A stretch of DNA of 32,367 bases from NCBI GenBank assembly GCA_041749475.1, contig JBGTBD010000049.1:1-32367 (forward strand). The letters run 5' to 3'. The notes under the pieces were generated by a model. That model saw only the letters and a program-made list of their open reading frames with translations. It was not told where the DNA came from and made no database searches. Of the stretch, positions 8,671-15,933 are shown one piece after another. This DNA is from JBGTBD01 sp041749475. GTDB lineage: Bacteria; Pseudomonadota; Alphaproteobacteria; Rickettsiales; UBA998. Position 1 is the first letter of the stretch; each line of letters opens with the position of its first letter. The position numbers and the translations under genes were made by a program.

Positions 8671-9060
8671 ATGGAAATCATGCCCAATCGCCTCTTCCGC
8701 GCCCGAGACATCATCTTCAAGGAGGGTGCTGCACCGGACGGTGTCTATTATATATGCACTGGCAAGGTACGGGTGACGCGACTGGTAGGCGGTGAAGAAA
8801 CAACACTTGCCGAGCTGGAACCGGGTGATGTATTCGGCGAGCTGGCAATGGTCGATAACCGTCCACGCTCCGCCACCATTTCCGCCGTGGAGGACACATG
8901 GGTCTACCACTTCACCCCGCAAGCCTTCTCGAAGAAGATGCAGGAGATGGATAAATTCATGTACGAGGTCTTCAACACCCTCGTCCTTACCATCCGCAAC
9001 CTCAACCTGAAACAGGATGAACTGGTACGTAGCCATCACGACCATTCTGCTGAGGAATAA
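8671..9060 (+). CDS. Single-domain cyclic-nucleotide-binding protein (no DNA-binding domain)
   Basis: The 129-residue protein is almost entirely one cNMP-binding domain of the CRP/PKA type: FKEGAAPDGVYYICTGKVRV, then the phosphate-binding cassette FGELAMVDNRPRSATI. E57 (ribose 2'-OH contact) and R66 (cyclic phosphate contact) are both kept, so cAMP or cGMP binding is likely. The protein ends with a helix (about 86-115) and a charged tail; there is no helix-turn-helix, so it cannot act as a CRP-like regulator by itself. ATG 8671 fits the usual domain start. ATG 8680 and GTG 8617 are alternatives, and the GTG would add a hydrophobic N-terminus (SRFLLNAASLFSIVFL). Its place next to the FecR operon and the cyclase suggests that it is an effector of that cyclase, perhaps by protein contact. 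Confidence 0.82.
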   Translation: MEIMPNRLFRARDIIFKEGAAPDGVYYICTGKVRVTRLVGGEETTLAELEPGDVFGELAMVDNRPRSATISAVEDTWVYHFTPQAFSKKMQEMDKFMYEVFNTLVLTIRNLNLKQDELVRSHHDHSAEE

Positions 9061-9075
9061 ACTTCCGTATTCGCC

Positions 9076-9160
9076 GTCATGGCACACAACGCGAATCAAT
9101 CCATAGCGCAACAAACGCAATAGCGGGATTGCCGCGTCGGCAAAGCCTCCTCGCAATGAC
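9076..9160. repeat. GTCAT...ATGAC palindromic intergenic element, copy 1
   Basis: An 85 bp block starts with GTCAT (9076-9080) and ends with ATGAC (9156-9160). Read on the minus strand it begins GTCATTGCGAGGAGGCTTTG and contains the short palindrome GCCGACGCGGC. Such elements starting GTCATTGCGAGGAG are found scattered in many proteobacterial genomes. It lies directly after the cNMP-binding gene. No open frame of its own is evident. Confidence 0.7.
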
Positions 9161-9176
9161 AAATGTGTAAAAAAAA

Positions 9177-9299
9177 CCCTCACCCGAAACGTCAGAGCGT
9201 TTCGACCTCTCCCCGTGGGAGAGGTGATGAACGCGCACTATAATGTAGCCTCTCCCACGGGGAGAGGCCGAAAATGGACTATTCATTTTCGGGTGAGGG
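9177..9299. repeat. Composite nested inverted repeat
   Basis: The outer arms (9177-9189 and 9287-9299, CCCTCACCCGAAA and its complement) match over 13 of 13 bases. The inner arms (9206-9224 and 9249-9267) are perfect 19-mers, CCTCTCCCCGTGGGAGAGG and its complement, and each arm is itself nearly palindromic (CCTCTCCC/GGGAGAGG). The whole can fold into a very strong hairpin or cruciform. It sits between two convergent genes, so it could also stop transcription from both sides, though no T-run follows it. It is probably a REP/MITE-like element. Confidence 0.85.
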
Positions 9300-9349
9300 C
9301 CACAGTCCGGCCTTCCATGCTCAGAACCAAAATAAGTAAAAAGGAATAC

Positions 9350-10198
9350 CTAAACGACGAGCGTCAGCCCCTCGCGCGCAATGATACCGTTGGTGCATAG
9401 CTGACCCAACGCCTTCATGCGCTGATCCAGCACATCATCGTTTGCACCTGGGTCATGGTGGAACAATACGACGTTCCCCACATTCGCCTTATTCCCTAGC
9501 CGCACCGCATGCTGCCATGTCGAATGGCCCCAGCCCTTGAACCGATCAAATTGTGCATCATCGAAGGTGCTGTCATAGATAAAGAAATCCGCCCCTTCTA
9601 TAAACTCCACCAGCTTTTCATCCAACGTCTCATCGCAGTGCTCCACATCCGTTACATAGCATACGGCATGGCCCTGATACTCTACCCGGTAAGCCGTCGC
9701 CCGGTCGGGATGATGTAACACAAAGGTGCGAATAGTCACTCCCGCATCGGTGAGTGACGGATGCTGCAGCGTTTCGCCTCCCTGGAAGTCGTTATACTCC
9801 ACCTTCGCCTTCAGATCATCAAGCGTCAGCGGAAAGATTGGCGGACTCATCACGCGTGACAACACTTCCTTTAAAGAATATTCCGGCAGCAAATGCCCCG
9901 CCCAGATACGCAAATCCACTTTTGGATTATATGCCGCACTGAAGAACGGTAAGCCGATGATATGATCAATATGTGTATGGCTGAGCAATATGTCGATATT
10001 ATGCGTTTTCATCTGCTCACCGCAGGGGTATAGTCCCGTCCCCGCATCAAAGATGATGGTCTTATCCCCACAACGCAGCTCCACGCAGGAAGTATTACCG
10101 CCATAGCGTAGCGTCGTCGTTCCCGGAGTAGGCACAGTACCACGAACGCCCCAAAAAGTGACACTCATATCCACATCGGATTTACGCAAAGGGGCCAC
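9350..10198 (-). CDS. MBL-fold metallo-hydrolase (possible cyclic-phosphate phosphodiesterase)
   Basis: This 282-residue protein is a metallo-beta-lactamase-fold enzyme. It opens with FWGVRGTVPTPG and RYGGNTSCVEL, typical of the group that includes PhnP-like and cyclic-nucleotide phosphodiesterase-like hydrolases. The metal ligands are visible as HTHIDH (74-79), then an HHPD and a TDVEH stretch and a late GHSTWQHA helix start. GTG 10198 has GGAG 6 nt upstream and is used here; ATG 10168 would give the protein starting MSVTFWGVRG, the usual family start. It is convergent with the cNMP-binding gene across the repeat block. Hydrolysis of cAMP would make sense beside the cyclase module, but the substrate cannot be read from the sequence. 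Confidence 0.85.
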   Translation of the reverse strand: MAPLRKSDVDMSVTFWGVRGTVPTPGTTTLRYGGNTSCVELRCGDKTIIFDAGTGLYPCGEQMKTHNIDILLSHTHIDHIIGLPFFSAAYNPKVDLRIWAGHLLPEYSLKEVLSRVMSPPIFPLTLDDLKAKVEYNDFQGGETLQHPSLTDAGVTIRTFVLHHPDRATAYRVEYQGHAVCYVTDVEHCDETLDEKLVEFIEGADFFIYDSTFDDAQFDRFKGWGHSTWQHAVRLGNKANVGNVVLFHHDPGANDDVLDQRMKALGQLCTNGIIAREGLTLVV

Positions 10199-10326
10199 GA
10201 ACTACTCCACAATGAAACTAAAGTATTGAAAAAATTGATTGATATTTAATTAATGCGAGAATGGAATATCGTTACGCAGAGCTCATCACAATTGCAAATG
10301 ATGTCGCATATCGTTAATATCCGCCC

Positions 10327-10869
10327 ATGAGCGAGGATAATCTTGAACAGTTAATGATTGAGACGCAAAGCGGGAACACATCCAGCTACCAGCGCTTGCT
10401 GGATCAGTGTGCACGCATCTCCCGCGCCTACATTGCCAAGCGCATCAAAAACCATGCAGATATCGAGGATATCGTGCAGGAAATCCTGTTCGCAGTGCAC
10501 AAGGCAAAACACACCTATCACCCTGAACGCCCCTTCAAACCATGGCTTTATGCCCTCGCCCAGTACAAATTGAACGACTTTTTGCGTAAGTCCTACCGGC
10601 AGCGGGCTCGGCTCGTCGGTGGGGATGACGCATTTTTGGCCTCTTTCGCGGACCCCACTGTAACTTTCGGTGACCTTGTCGGCGAACAGATAGACGAAGC
10701 CCTGTCCGAATTGAATGATCGGCAGAAGGAGATATTGAAGAAGACCAAGCTGGAAGGAAAAAGCTCCCGCGAAGTTGCCAAAGAGATGGGCATGTCGGAA
10801 TCGGCGGTAAAAGTCGCCGTACACCGCAGCTTGAAACTACTCAAGAAACACTATGAGCATATTAATTAG
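10327..10869 (+). CDS. ECF-family RNA polymerase sigma factor (SigF-like, NrsF-paired)
   Basis: The protein has 180 residues, the usual ECF size. Region 2 covers about residues 20-95 (DIEDIVQEILFAVHKAKHTY, then FKPWLYALAQYKLNDFLRK). Region 4 with its helix-turn-helix covers about 128-178 (LSELNDRQKEILKKTKLEGK, then SREVAKEMGMSESAVKVAVH). It directs RNA polymerase to its own set of stress promoters and should be held inactive by the membrane protein encoded next: its stop TAG (10867-10869) directly touches the next ATG. No good ribosome site precedes the start. A 9 bp direct repeat ATATCGTTA occurs upstream at 10266-10274 and 10308-10316. The pairing is like SigF-NrsF of Caulobacter, a heavy-metal/oxidative stress pair. 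Confidence 0.92.
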   Translation: MSEDNLEQLMIETQSGNTSSYQRLLDQCARISRAYIAKRIKNHADIEDIVQEILFAVHKAKHTYHPERPFKPWLYALAQYKLNDFLRKSYRQRARLVGGDDAFLASFADPTVTFGDLVGEQIDEALSELNDRQKEILKKTKLEGKSSREVAKEMGMSESAVKVAVHRSLKLLKKHYEHIN

Positions 10870-11520
10870 ATGAGCAACATCGATACAGATACCCTGATTA
10901 CCCAGCTGACCGCCCAGCACCACCCGGTGAAGCGCGCTATGAAGCCTTCCACTGCCTTCATAGGGTGGCTATTTTTGATGGCGCTCTATGTCGGAGGGGC
11001 GATCCTATTCATCTCTCCACGCCCAGACTTGTCGGAAGCATTGAGTCGAGCTGACTTCATCGCAGAAATTCTGCTCTCCCTTATGACCATGCTCGGCGCT
11101 GCTTATGCGGCCAGCCGTCAAGCATATCCTGACCTCGCGACCGACCGTAGTCTGCGCGGCATCGCACTTCTCCCCGCCATTGGGTTCCTGATTCTTATCT
11201 TCTATCAGACATGGGAAGCGATGGCGCTTGACCTCTTTTCCACGAAGGATAGCATGGAATGCGCCGTATCCTTCTGCGCGCTGACCTTCCTGCCCGCTAT
11301 CCTGCTCTTCGTTATCCTTGCCCGCGGCTTTTTCATCGACCCGCGCCTCGCTTCTTTCTACGCCGCCCTCGCCGCAACGATGACGGGGTATTTCTCCCTG
11401 CGCTTGGTCGAAGCCAGCGATAATATCAGCCACCTTTTCATCTGGCATCTTCTGCCCTTCATGGCCATGGTTGGCCTGCTTACGTTGCTAGGCCGGTGGT
11501 TCTTCGGCAAACGTTCTTAA
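10870..11520 (+). CDS. nrsF: NrsF/DUF1109-type six-helix membrane anti-sigma factor
   Basis: This 216-residue protein has a hydrophilic N-terminus (about 1-28) followed by six transmembrane helices (about 29-50, 60-77, 95-116, 136-155, 160-179, 190-210), the DUF1109/NrsF plan. It follows the sigma gene with no gap (TAGATG), so the two products are made together. In Caulobacter, NrsF holds SigF at the membrane and uses two conserved cysteines to sense oxidants and metals. Here C131 is present in the motif ECAVSFC (also C136). The second region, before the IWH motif near the end, reads RLVEASDNISHLFIWH and has no cysteine. The family call is good; the gene symbol is by analogy. Confidence 0.82.
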   Translation: MSNIDTDTLITQLTAQHHPVKRAMKPSTAFIGWLFLMALYVGGAILFISPRPDLSEALSRADFIAEILLSLMTMLGAAYAASRQAYPDLATDRSLRGIALLPAIGFLILIFYQTWEAMALDLFSTKDSMECAVSFCALTFLPAILLFVILARGFFIDPRLASFYAALAATMTGYFSLRLVEASDNISHLFIWHLLPFMAMVGLLTLLGRWFFGKRS

Positions 11521-11529
11521 ATTCCATCC

Positions 11530-11624
11530 GTCATTCTAGCGAAGGCTGGAATCCAGCGTGGCGCATCTGCGCCACAGAATGACTATGCGATAGAAGGATT
11601 GGATCCAGCTTTCGCTGGAATGAC
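11530..11624. repeat. GTCAT...ATGAC palindromic intergenic element, copy 2
   Basis: The 95 bp element starts GTCATTCTAGCGAAGGCTGG and ends with the near complement (CCAGCTTTCGCTGGAATGAC). Inside is a perfect 8 bp stem with a 2 nt loop (GTGGCGCA-TC-TGCGCCAC, 11558-11575). It lies between the convergent ends of the NrsF gene and pheT. GTCATTCCAGCGAA-type elements are common dispersed repeats in proteobacteria. There is no coding capacity. Confidence 0.8.
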
Positions 11625-11649
11625 AAAACAATAAAAAAACTTGGGTAAA

Positions 11650-14010
11650 CTAAACGCGCAGACTCGCGCCGAACTTCTGCGCCGCGGCGACAATCGCCTG
11701 AGCTACCTTGGAAATCTCATCCTCAGTCAACGTCCGGTCACCCGCCTGCAACGTGACCGACACGGCAAGGGATTTCTTCCCCGCATCTACGTTCTTGCCC
11801 TCATAGACATCGAACAATTCGACCTTCTGCACCAATTTCTTCTCCGCCCCACGCACCGCGCCGAGAAGATCATCCGCTGGCACATCCGCATTCACCACGA
11901 AGGCGAAATCACGCACCACAGCCTGATAATCCGACAACCGGATTGCCTCACGCTCCTTCTTGGCCTTACGCGGAACCGCGTGCGGGAACAACTCGAATGC
12001 CATGACCGGCTGCTCGATTTTCCATGTCCGTAGAATCGCCGGATGCACTTCCCCGAAAGTTCCGAGCACTTGTTTGCCTAATCGTAAGCTCCCCGATTTG
12101 CCGGGATGATACCATTGAGGCACATCGCTCGTCACCTGCACGCGCCCGGTGAACCCAAGCGTCTCCAGCAACGCGAACGCATCCGCCTTCACATCGAAAA
12201 TATCATATGCGCGAGGCTTGCCTTCCCAGAATTGCGGCTCATGCCCCGTACGCACACCTGCCAGCATCAACGGCTGTTGCTCAGCCCCCGGCCCGTGGAA
12301 CACCGTCCCGCACTCGAATAGACCCAGCTCGAAATAATCCCGCGCCATATTGCGCTTGAGCGCCGTCAGTAACCCGGGTAACAACGACGGACGCATCGTA
12401 TCAAGGTCCGCGCTGATCGGGTTGATGACCGACACGCGCTCACTACTTCCCATAAACGGCGCAGCTTCTTTCGCGCTGACAAACCCGAAATGCGTGGACT
12501 CTTTCAACCCGCGCTGCACAAGAGTTGTGCGTAATTCCCACTCCGGCAATGCTGCGGATTCGGATGCCTCACCCATCGCTTGGGGCAGACTGAGTTCAGG
12601 GATCAGGTCATACCCGGCAATACGCAGAATTTCTTCCACGATATCCGCGCGCGATTCCATATCCGGCCGCCATGACGGGTTCTTCACACTCCATGCCGTG
12701 CTGTTTTTCGCGACAATGAAACCCAGCGCATTCAGGATGGACTCCGCTTTCACCGCATCTACATCCGCCCCGCCGATACGCTGCACGTCTTCCGGCGCGA
12801 ATGCAATCTCGCGCACTAGATCCGGCGCACTGCCCGCGACCGTGATCTCACTCGCCTCACCACCGCATAATTCCAGAATCATCCGCGTCGCCATCTCAGC
12901 GCCGGGTAACACAAATAGCGGGTCAACAGTACGCTCAAACCGCGACCGCGCATCGGAATCCACCGTCAGCGCCTGCCCCGTACGCGCCACCGCCACTGGC
13001 TCGAACCACGCCACTTCAAGGAATACATTTTTCGTACTCTCAGTACATCCTGTAGAGGAACCTCCAACAACACCGCCAAGCCCAATCACCCCGGAATCAT
13101 CGCACACCGCGCAAAGCCCTTCCGGCAAGTTATACGCCTTGTCGTTCAACGCTTCGAGCGACTCGCCATCCTTGCTCGGTCGCACGCGTATGTCACCGCG
13201 CAATAAATCCGCATCGAATACGTGCAACGGACGACCGTATGCAATGGTGAAATAATTGGTAATATCGACCAGCGTCGAGATAGGCCGCAAGCCTACCGAC
13301 TTCAATTTTTTCTGCAGCCATTCGGGGCTGGTTCCGTTCTGCACGCCGGAGATAAGACGGCCCACGAACAAGCGGCAATCTTCCGTATCGAGATGGATAG
13401 CACGTCCCGCGCTCCCCTTCCCTGCCACCGCTTCCGCATCGAGCAAGTTCAACTTACCCAGCCCCGCCGCCGCAAGATCACGCGCCACACCATAGACCCC
13501 GAGGCAATCTCCCCGGTTCGGCGTGATGGCGATGTCGAACAACACGTCATCCAGCCCCAGCACATTGACGATGGACTCACCGACTTTCGCGTCCACGGGT
13601 AACTCAATAATCCCGGCGGAATCATCCCCCAGTCCAAGTTCCGTCGCCGAGCACAACATCCCGTTTGATTCAATCCCGCGCACTTTGCGTTTCTCAATGA
13701 CCAGCCCATTTGCCGGTATCGTCGTCCCCAGATCGGCCAGTGCAACTTTGATCCCTGCCCGCGCATTCGGTGCGCCGCAGACGATGACGCGCTCACCCGC
13801 ATAGGTCAGCACCTTGCAGACGTTGAGTTTATCGGCGTCAGGATGTTTTTCCGCATGCAGGATTTCCGCGACGGTAAAGTTGCGCAGCACCGAGCCCTTA
13901 TCCTCAACCGATTCCACTTCCAGCCCGATCGCAATCAGCTTTTCGGCGATCACTTCGGGGGATGCATCCGTATCGAGATATTCTTTCAGCCATGAGAGGG
14001 TAAATTTCAT
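11650..14010 (-). CDS. pheT: Phenylalanine-tRNA ligase beta subunit
   Basis: This 786-residue protein is the tRNA-binding and editing half of the (alpha beta)2 phenylalanyl-tRNA synthetase, which charges tRNA-Phe and removes mischarged Tyr. It starts MKFTLSWLKEYLDTDASPEV; the tRNA-binding EMAP/OB-type domain follows (about 40-150, LHAEKHPDADKLNVCKV), then the B3/B4 editing region (about 200-390), B5 (about 400-470), the catalytic-like core, and a C-terminal anticodon-binding ferredoxin fold (about 690-786, LSDYQAVVRDFAFVV). The length is normal. It is the last gene of rpmI-rplT-pheS-(small gene)-pheT. The ribosome site is weak (AAGAAAAA), so coupling within the operon may matter. Confidence 0.97.
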   Translation of the reverse strand: MKFTLSWLKEYLDTDASPEVIAEKLIAIGLEVESVEDKGSVLRNFTVAEILHAEKHPDADKLNVCKVLTYAGERVIVCGAPNARAGIKVALADLGTTIPANGLVIEKRKVRGIESNGMLCSATELGLGDDSAGIIELPVDAKVGESIVNVLGLDDVLFDIAITPNRGDCLGVYGVARDLAAAGLGKLNLLDAEAVAGKGSAGRAIHLDTEDCRLFVGRLISGVQNGTSPEWLQKKLKSVGLRPISTLVDITNYFTIAYGRPLHVFDADLLRGDIRVRPSKDGESLEALNDKAYNLPEGLCAVCDDSGVIGLGGVVGGSSTGCTESTKNVFLEVAWFEPVAVARTGQALTVDSDARSRFERTVDPLFVLPGAEMATRMILELCGGEASEITVAGSAPDLVREIAFAPEDVQRIGGADVDAVKAESILNALGFIVAKNSTAWSVKNPSWRPDMESRADIVEEILRIAGYDLIPELSLPQAMGEASESAALPEWELRTTLVQRGLKESTHFGFVSAKEAAPFMGSSERVSVINPISADLDTMRPSLLPGLLTALKRNMARDYFELGLFECGTVFHGPGAEQQPLMLAGVRTGHEPQFWEGKPRAYDIFDVKADAFALLETLGFTGRVQVTSDVPQWYHPGKSGSLRLGKQVLGTFGEVHPAILRTWKIEQPVMAFELFPHAVPRKAKKEREAIRLSDYQAVVRDFAFVVNADVPADDLLGAVRGAEKKLVQKVELFDVYEGKNVDAGKKSLAVSVTLQAGDRTLTEDEISKVAQAIVAAAQKFGASLRV

Positions 14011-14047
14011 GGGTTTTTCTTAACAGGAATGGCCGTGATTTCAACCG

Positions 14048-14380
14048 TTAAAGCGGTTTTGCATGCCCGTTGGTGGCTTTATCGTGCCCATTGGTATGTG
14101 CTGCTCCGTTGGTTGTAAGCGCGTGACCATTCCCATGCGTAGGCGGTGCAGATTGCGGCGTCGCGGAAGTACGGTGGATGGGGGTCGGCTGGGGATGACC
14201 GAACGTATAATTCGCGCCCTGACGGATTTCCGGGTTGCGGAACGTCCAGCACTCTCCCGTGGCCTCGATAAACGTCACCCAGCACAAATCCCATTGCGGG
14301 CCGTAATCGATGAGGGTTACCGCCCATGCGTCACCTTTGGGCGTTTTCAATGGAATAGGTGGATTAAGCTGCGTCATCAT
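14048..14380 (-). CDS. Small unknown protein between pheS and pheT
   Basis: The protein has 110 residues from ATG 14380 (GGTGGA upstream); ATG 14377 and an upstream ATG 14407 without a ribosome site are alternatives. The first half looks like a compact small domain (DAWAVTLIDYGPQWDLCWVT, then ECWTFRNPEIRQGANY), rich in Trp. The second half is low complexity with repeated NGHA/TNG units rich in His, Asn, Gly, Thr and Ala. I do not recognise a function. It is on the same strand, 74 bp after pheS and 37 bp before pheT, so it is cotranscribed with both synthetase subunits. Small proteins starting 'WAV.viDYGp' are familiar to me from other alphaproteobacteria, but without a role. Confidence 0.75.
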   Translation of the reverse strand: MMTQLNPPIPLKTPKGDAWAVTLIDYGPQWDLCWVTFIEATGECWTFRNPEIRQGANYTFGHPQPTPIHRTSATPQSAPPTHGNGHALTTNGAAHTNGHDKATNGHAKPL

Positions 14381-14454
14381 AGGATTCCACCGTACGCCGC
14401 CGCGCATCAGCGCGGTAGTCTCAGCGCCGTTTCAAAATATCAGTCGCGAATAAA

Positions 14455-15471
14455 TTAGAAGGCGTAATAGTCCAGCCAACGCACGTCGGACTCGAAGAAA
14501 GTCCGAAGATCGGGGATATTGTATTTCAGCATGGCCAGCCGCTCAACGCCCATACCGAACGCGAAGCCCTGCCACTCTTCCGGGTCCAATTTACAATTGC
14601 GCAAAACTTGCGGATGCACCATGCCGCACCCCAGAATCTCCAGCCAGTCATTACCTTTACCGACGCGGAGCGAATCTTTCTTGCGCTCACAGCCGATATC
14701 GACTTCCGCCGATGGCTCCGTGAACGGGAAGAAGCTGGGGCGGAACCGGACAGGGAGATCATCCATCTCGAAGAAACGGCGCAGGAACTGGCTGAGACAG
14801 CCTTTCAGATGGCCCATATTGATGTTCTTATCGATGAGCAGCCCCTCGACTTGATGGAACATCGGCGTATGCGTCTGGTCGGAATCCGACCGGAAAGTCG
14901 GCCCCGGCGCGATGATGCGGATGGGCGGCGCTTCGTTCAGCATGGTGCGAATCTGAACAGGCGACGTATGGGTACGGAGGACGTATTTCTTCTCCTCCTC
15001 ACCTTCCACATAGAAGGTATCATGCATCTGGCGAGCTGGATGATGCGCGGGGATATTCAACGCATCAAAATTATAGAATTCTTCTTCCACTAGCGGCCCC
15101 GTGCGCACCGTGAATCCCATCTCGGCGAAGATGGTCTCGATCTCATGCATCACTTGCGCGATGGGGTGGATACTCCCCTTCGCGCTCATACGCGGCGGCA
15201 GCGACACATCAACCTTCTCACTCGCCAGCTTCGCAGATTCCTCTGCCTCGACCAGTGCCGCTTTACGCGCTTCCAAGGCTTCGGTGAATTGCGCGCGGAG
15301 CTGGTTCAACACCTGCCCACGCTCTTTCCGTTCTTCCGCCGGAACCTGTCCTAAATCCTTCAGCGCCAGCGTAATCTCCCCGCTTTTGCCGAGGACGGCG
15401 ACACGCAGGTCTTCGAGTTCCTTCAGCGAGGAAATCTGCTCAATACTATCGAGTTTTTCTGCAGCGTTCAT
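14455..15471 (-). CDS. pheS: Phenylalanine-tRNA ligase alpha subunit
   Basis: This 338-residue protein is the catalytic half of phenylalanyl-tRNA synthetase, class II. The N-terminal coiled coil (about 1-90, SSLKELEDLRVAVLGKSGEI) binds tRNA. The class II core follows, with FYNFDALNIPAHHPARQMHD, motif 2 (RTHTSPVQIR and FRSDSDQTHTPMFHQVEGL), GCGMVHPQVLRN and motif 3 (GFAFGMGVERLAMLKYNIPD). All expected motifs are present and the length is normal. The ATG follows a short inverted repeat that separates it from rplT, and no clear ribosome site is seen. Phenylalanine-dependent attenuation, known upstream of E. coli pheST, is not visible here. Confidence 0.97.
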   Translation of the reverse strand: MNAAEKLDSIEQISSLKELEDLRVAVLGKSGEITLALKDLGQVPAEERKERGQVLNQLRAQFTEALEARKAALVEAEESAKLASEKVDVSLPPRMSAKGSIHPIAQVMHEIETIFAEMGFTVRTGPLVEEEFYNFDALNIPAHHPARQMHDTFYVEGEEEKKYVLRTHTSPVQIRTMLNEAPPIRIIAPGPTFRSDSDQTHTPMFHQVEGLLIDKNINMGHLKGCLSQFLRRFFEMDDLPVRFRPSFFPFTEPSAEVDIGCERKKDSLRVGKGNDWLEILGCGMVHPQVLRNCKLDPEEWQGFAFGMGVERLAMLKYNIPDLRTFFESDVRWLDYYAF

Positions 15472-15475
15472 TGCC

Positions 15476-15528
15476 AGGCGTCAGGTGCTAGGTGTCAGGC
15501 GTCAGGCTAAACCTGAAACCCGACACCT
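15476..15528. repeat. Short direct and inverted repeat between rplT and pheS
   Basis: A perfect 10 bp direct repeat AGGCGTCAGG occurs at 15476-15485 and 15497-15506. The segment 15490-15506 (AGGTGTCAGGCGTCAGG) pairs with 15512-15528 in inverted orientation (14 of 17 bases), leaving a 5 nt loop. It fills most of the space between two operon genes and includes the region where the pheS ribosome site would be expected. It resembles dispersed AGGTGTCAGG-type repeats. It could form an RNA hairpin that weakens transcription or translation of pheS. Confidence 0.75.
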
Positions 15529-15539
15529 GAAACCTAAAA

Positions 15540-15905
15540 TTATGCAGCCTTGGGAAGGTTGGCTTGCGCCGTTTTCGCGAGCGCGGCGAATGCGGCTGCA
15601 TCCTTCACGGCGATATCGGCCAGTACTTTGCGGTCGAGTTCGACCCCGGCATTTTTCAGGCCGGCGATAAACTGTGAGTACGCCATACCGTGCTCACGCG
15701 ATGCAGCATTGATACGCTGAATCCAGAGCGAACGGAACGTACGTTTTTTCGCTTTGCGGTCACGGTATGCATACTGCAGACCATGCTCAAGACGTTTGAA
15801 CGCAATGGTGAAACAATTCTTGGAACGGCCCCGATAGCCTTTGGTCTGCTTCAGGACTTTTTTGTGCCGCTTGTGGCGGGTCACGTTGCTAACTGCGCGA
15901 GTCAT
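15540..15905 (-). CDS. rplT: 50S ribosomal protein L20 (bL20)
   Basis: The 121-residue protein has the usual L20 length and sequence: MTRAVSNVTRHKRHKKVLKQ, then GYRGRSKNCFTIAFKRLEHG, and LWIQRINAASREHGMAYSQF. It binds 23S rRNA early in large-subunit assembly. GGAGAG just upstream supports ATG 15905. It follows rpmI by 28 bp. L20 represses its own operon through an mRNA leader in several bacteria; I cannot confirm such a leader here. The infC gene, which is ahead of rpmI in many bacteria, is not in this window. Confidence 0.98.
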   Translation of the reverse strand: MTRAVSNVTRHKRHKKVLKQTKGYRGRSKNCFTIAFKRLEHGLQYAYRDRKAKKRTFRSLWIQRINAASREHGMAYSQFIAGLKNAGVELDRKVLADIAVKDAAAFAALAKTAQANLPKAA

Positions 15906-15933
15906 ATCTTCTCTCCTCTGATTTCAGTGATGC

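Noticed and set aside
9079..9096. TGGCAC at the start of a possible second sigma-54 site
   Set aside because: TGGCAC is followed by ACAACGCGA, with no TTGC at the right distance; it is part of a repeat element.
12350..13255. 301-residue open frame opposite pheT
   Set aside because: It is antisense to conserved pheT and very Ser/Arg/Pro-rich, with no family motif.
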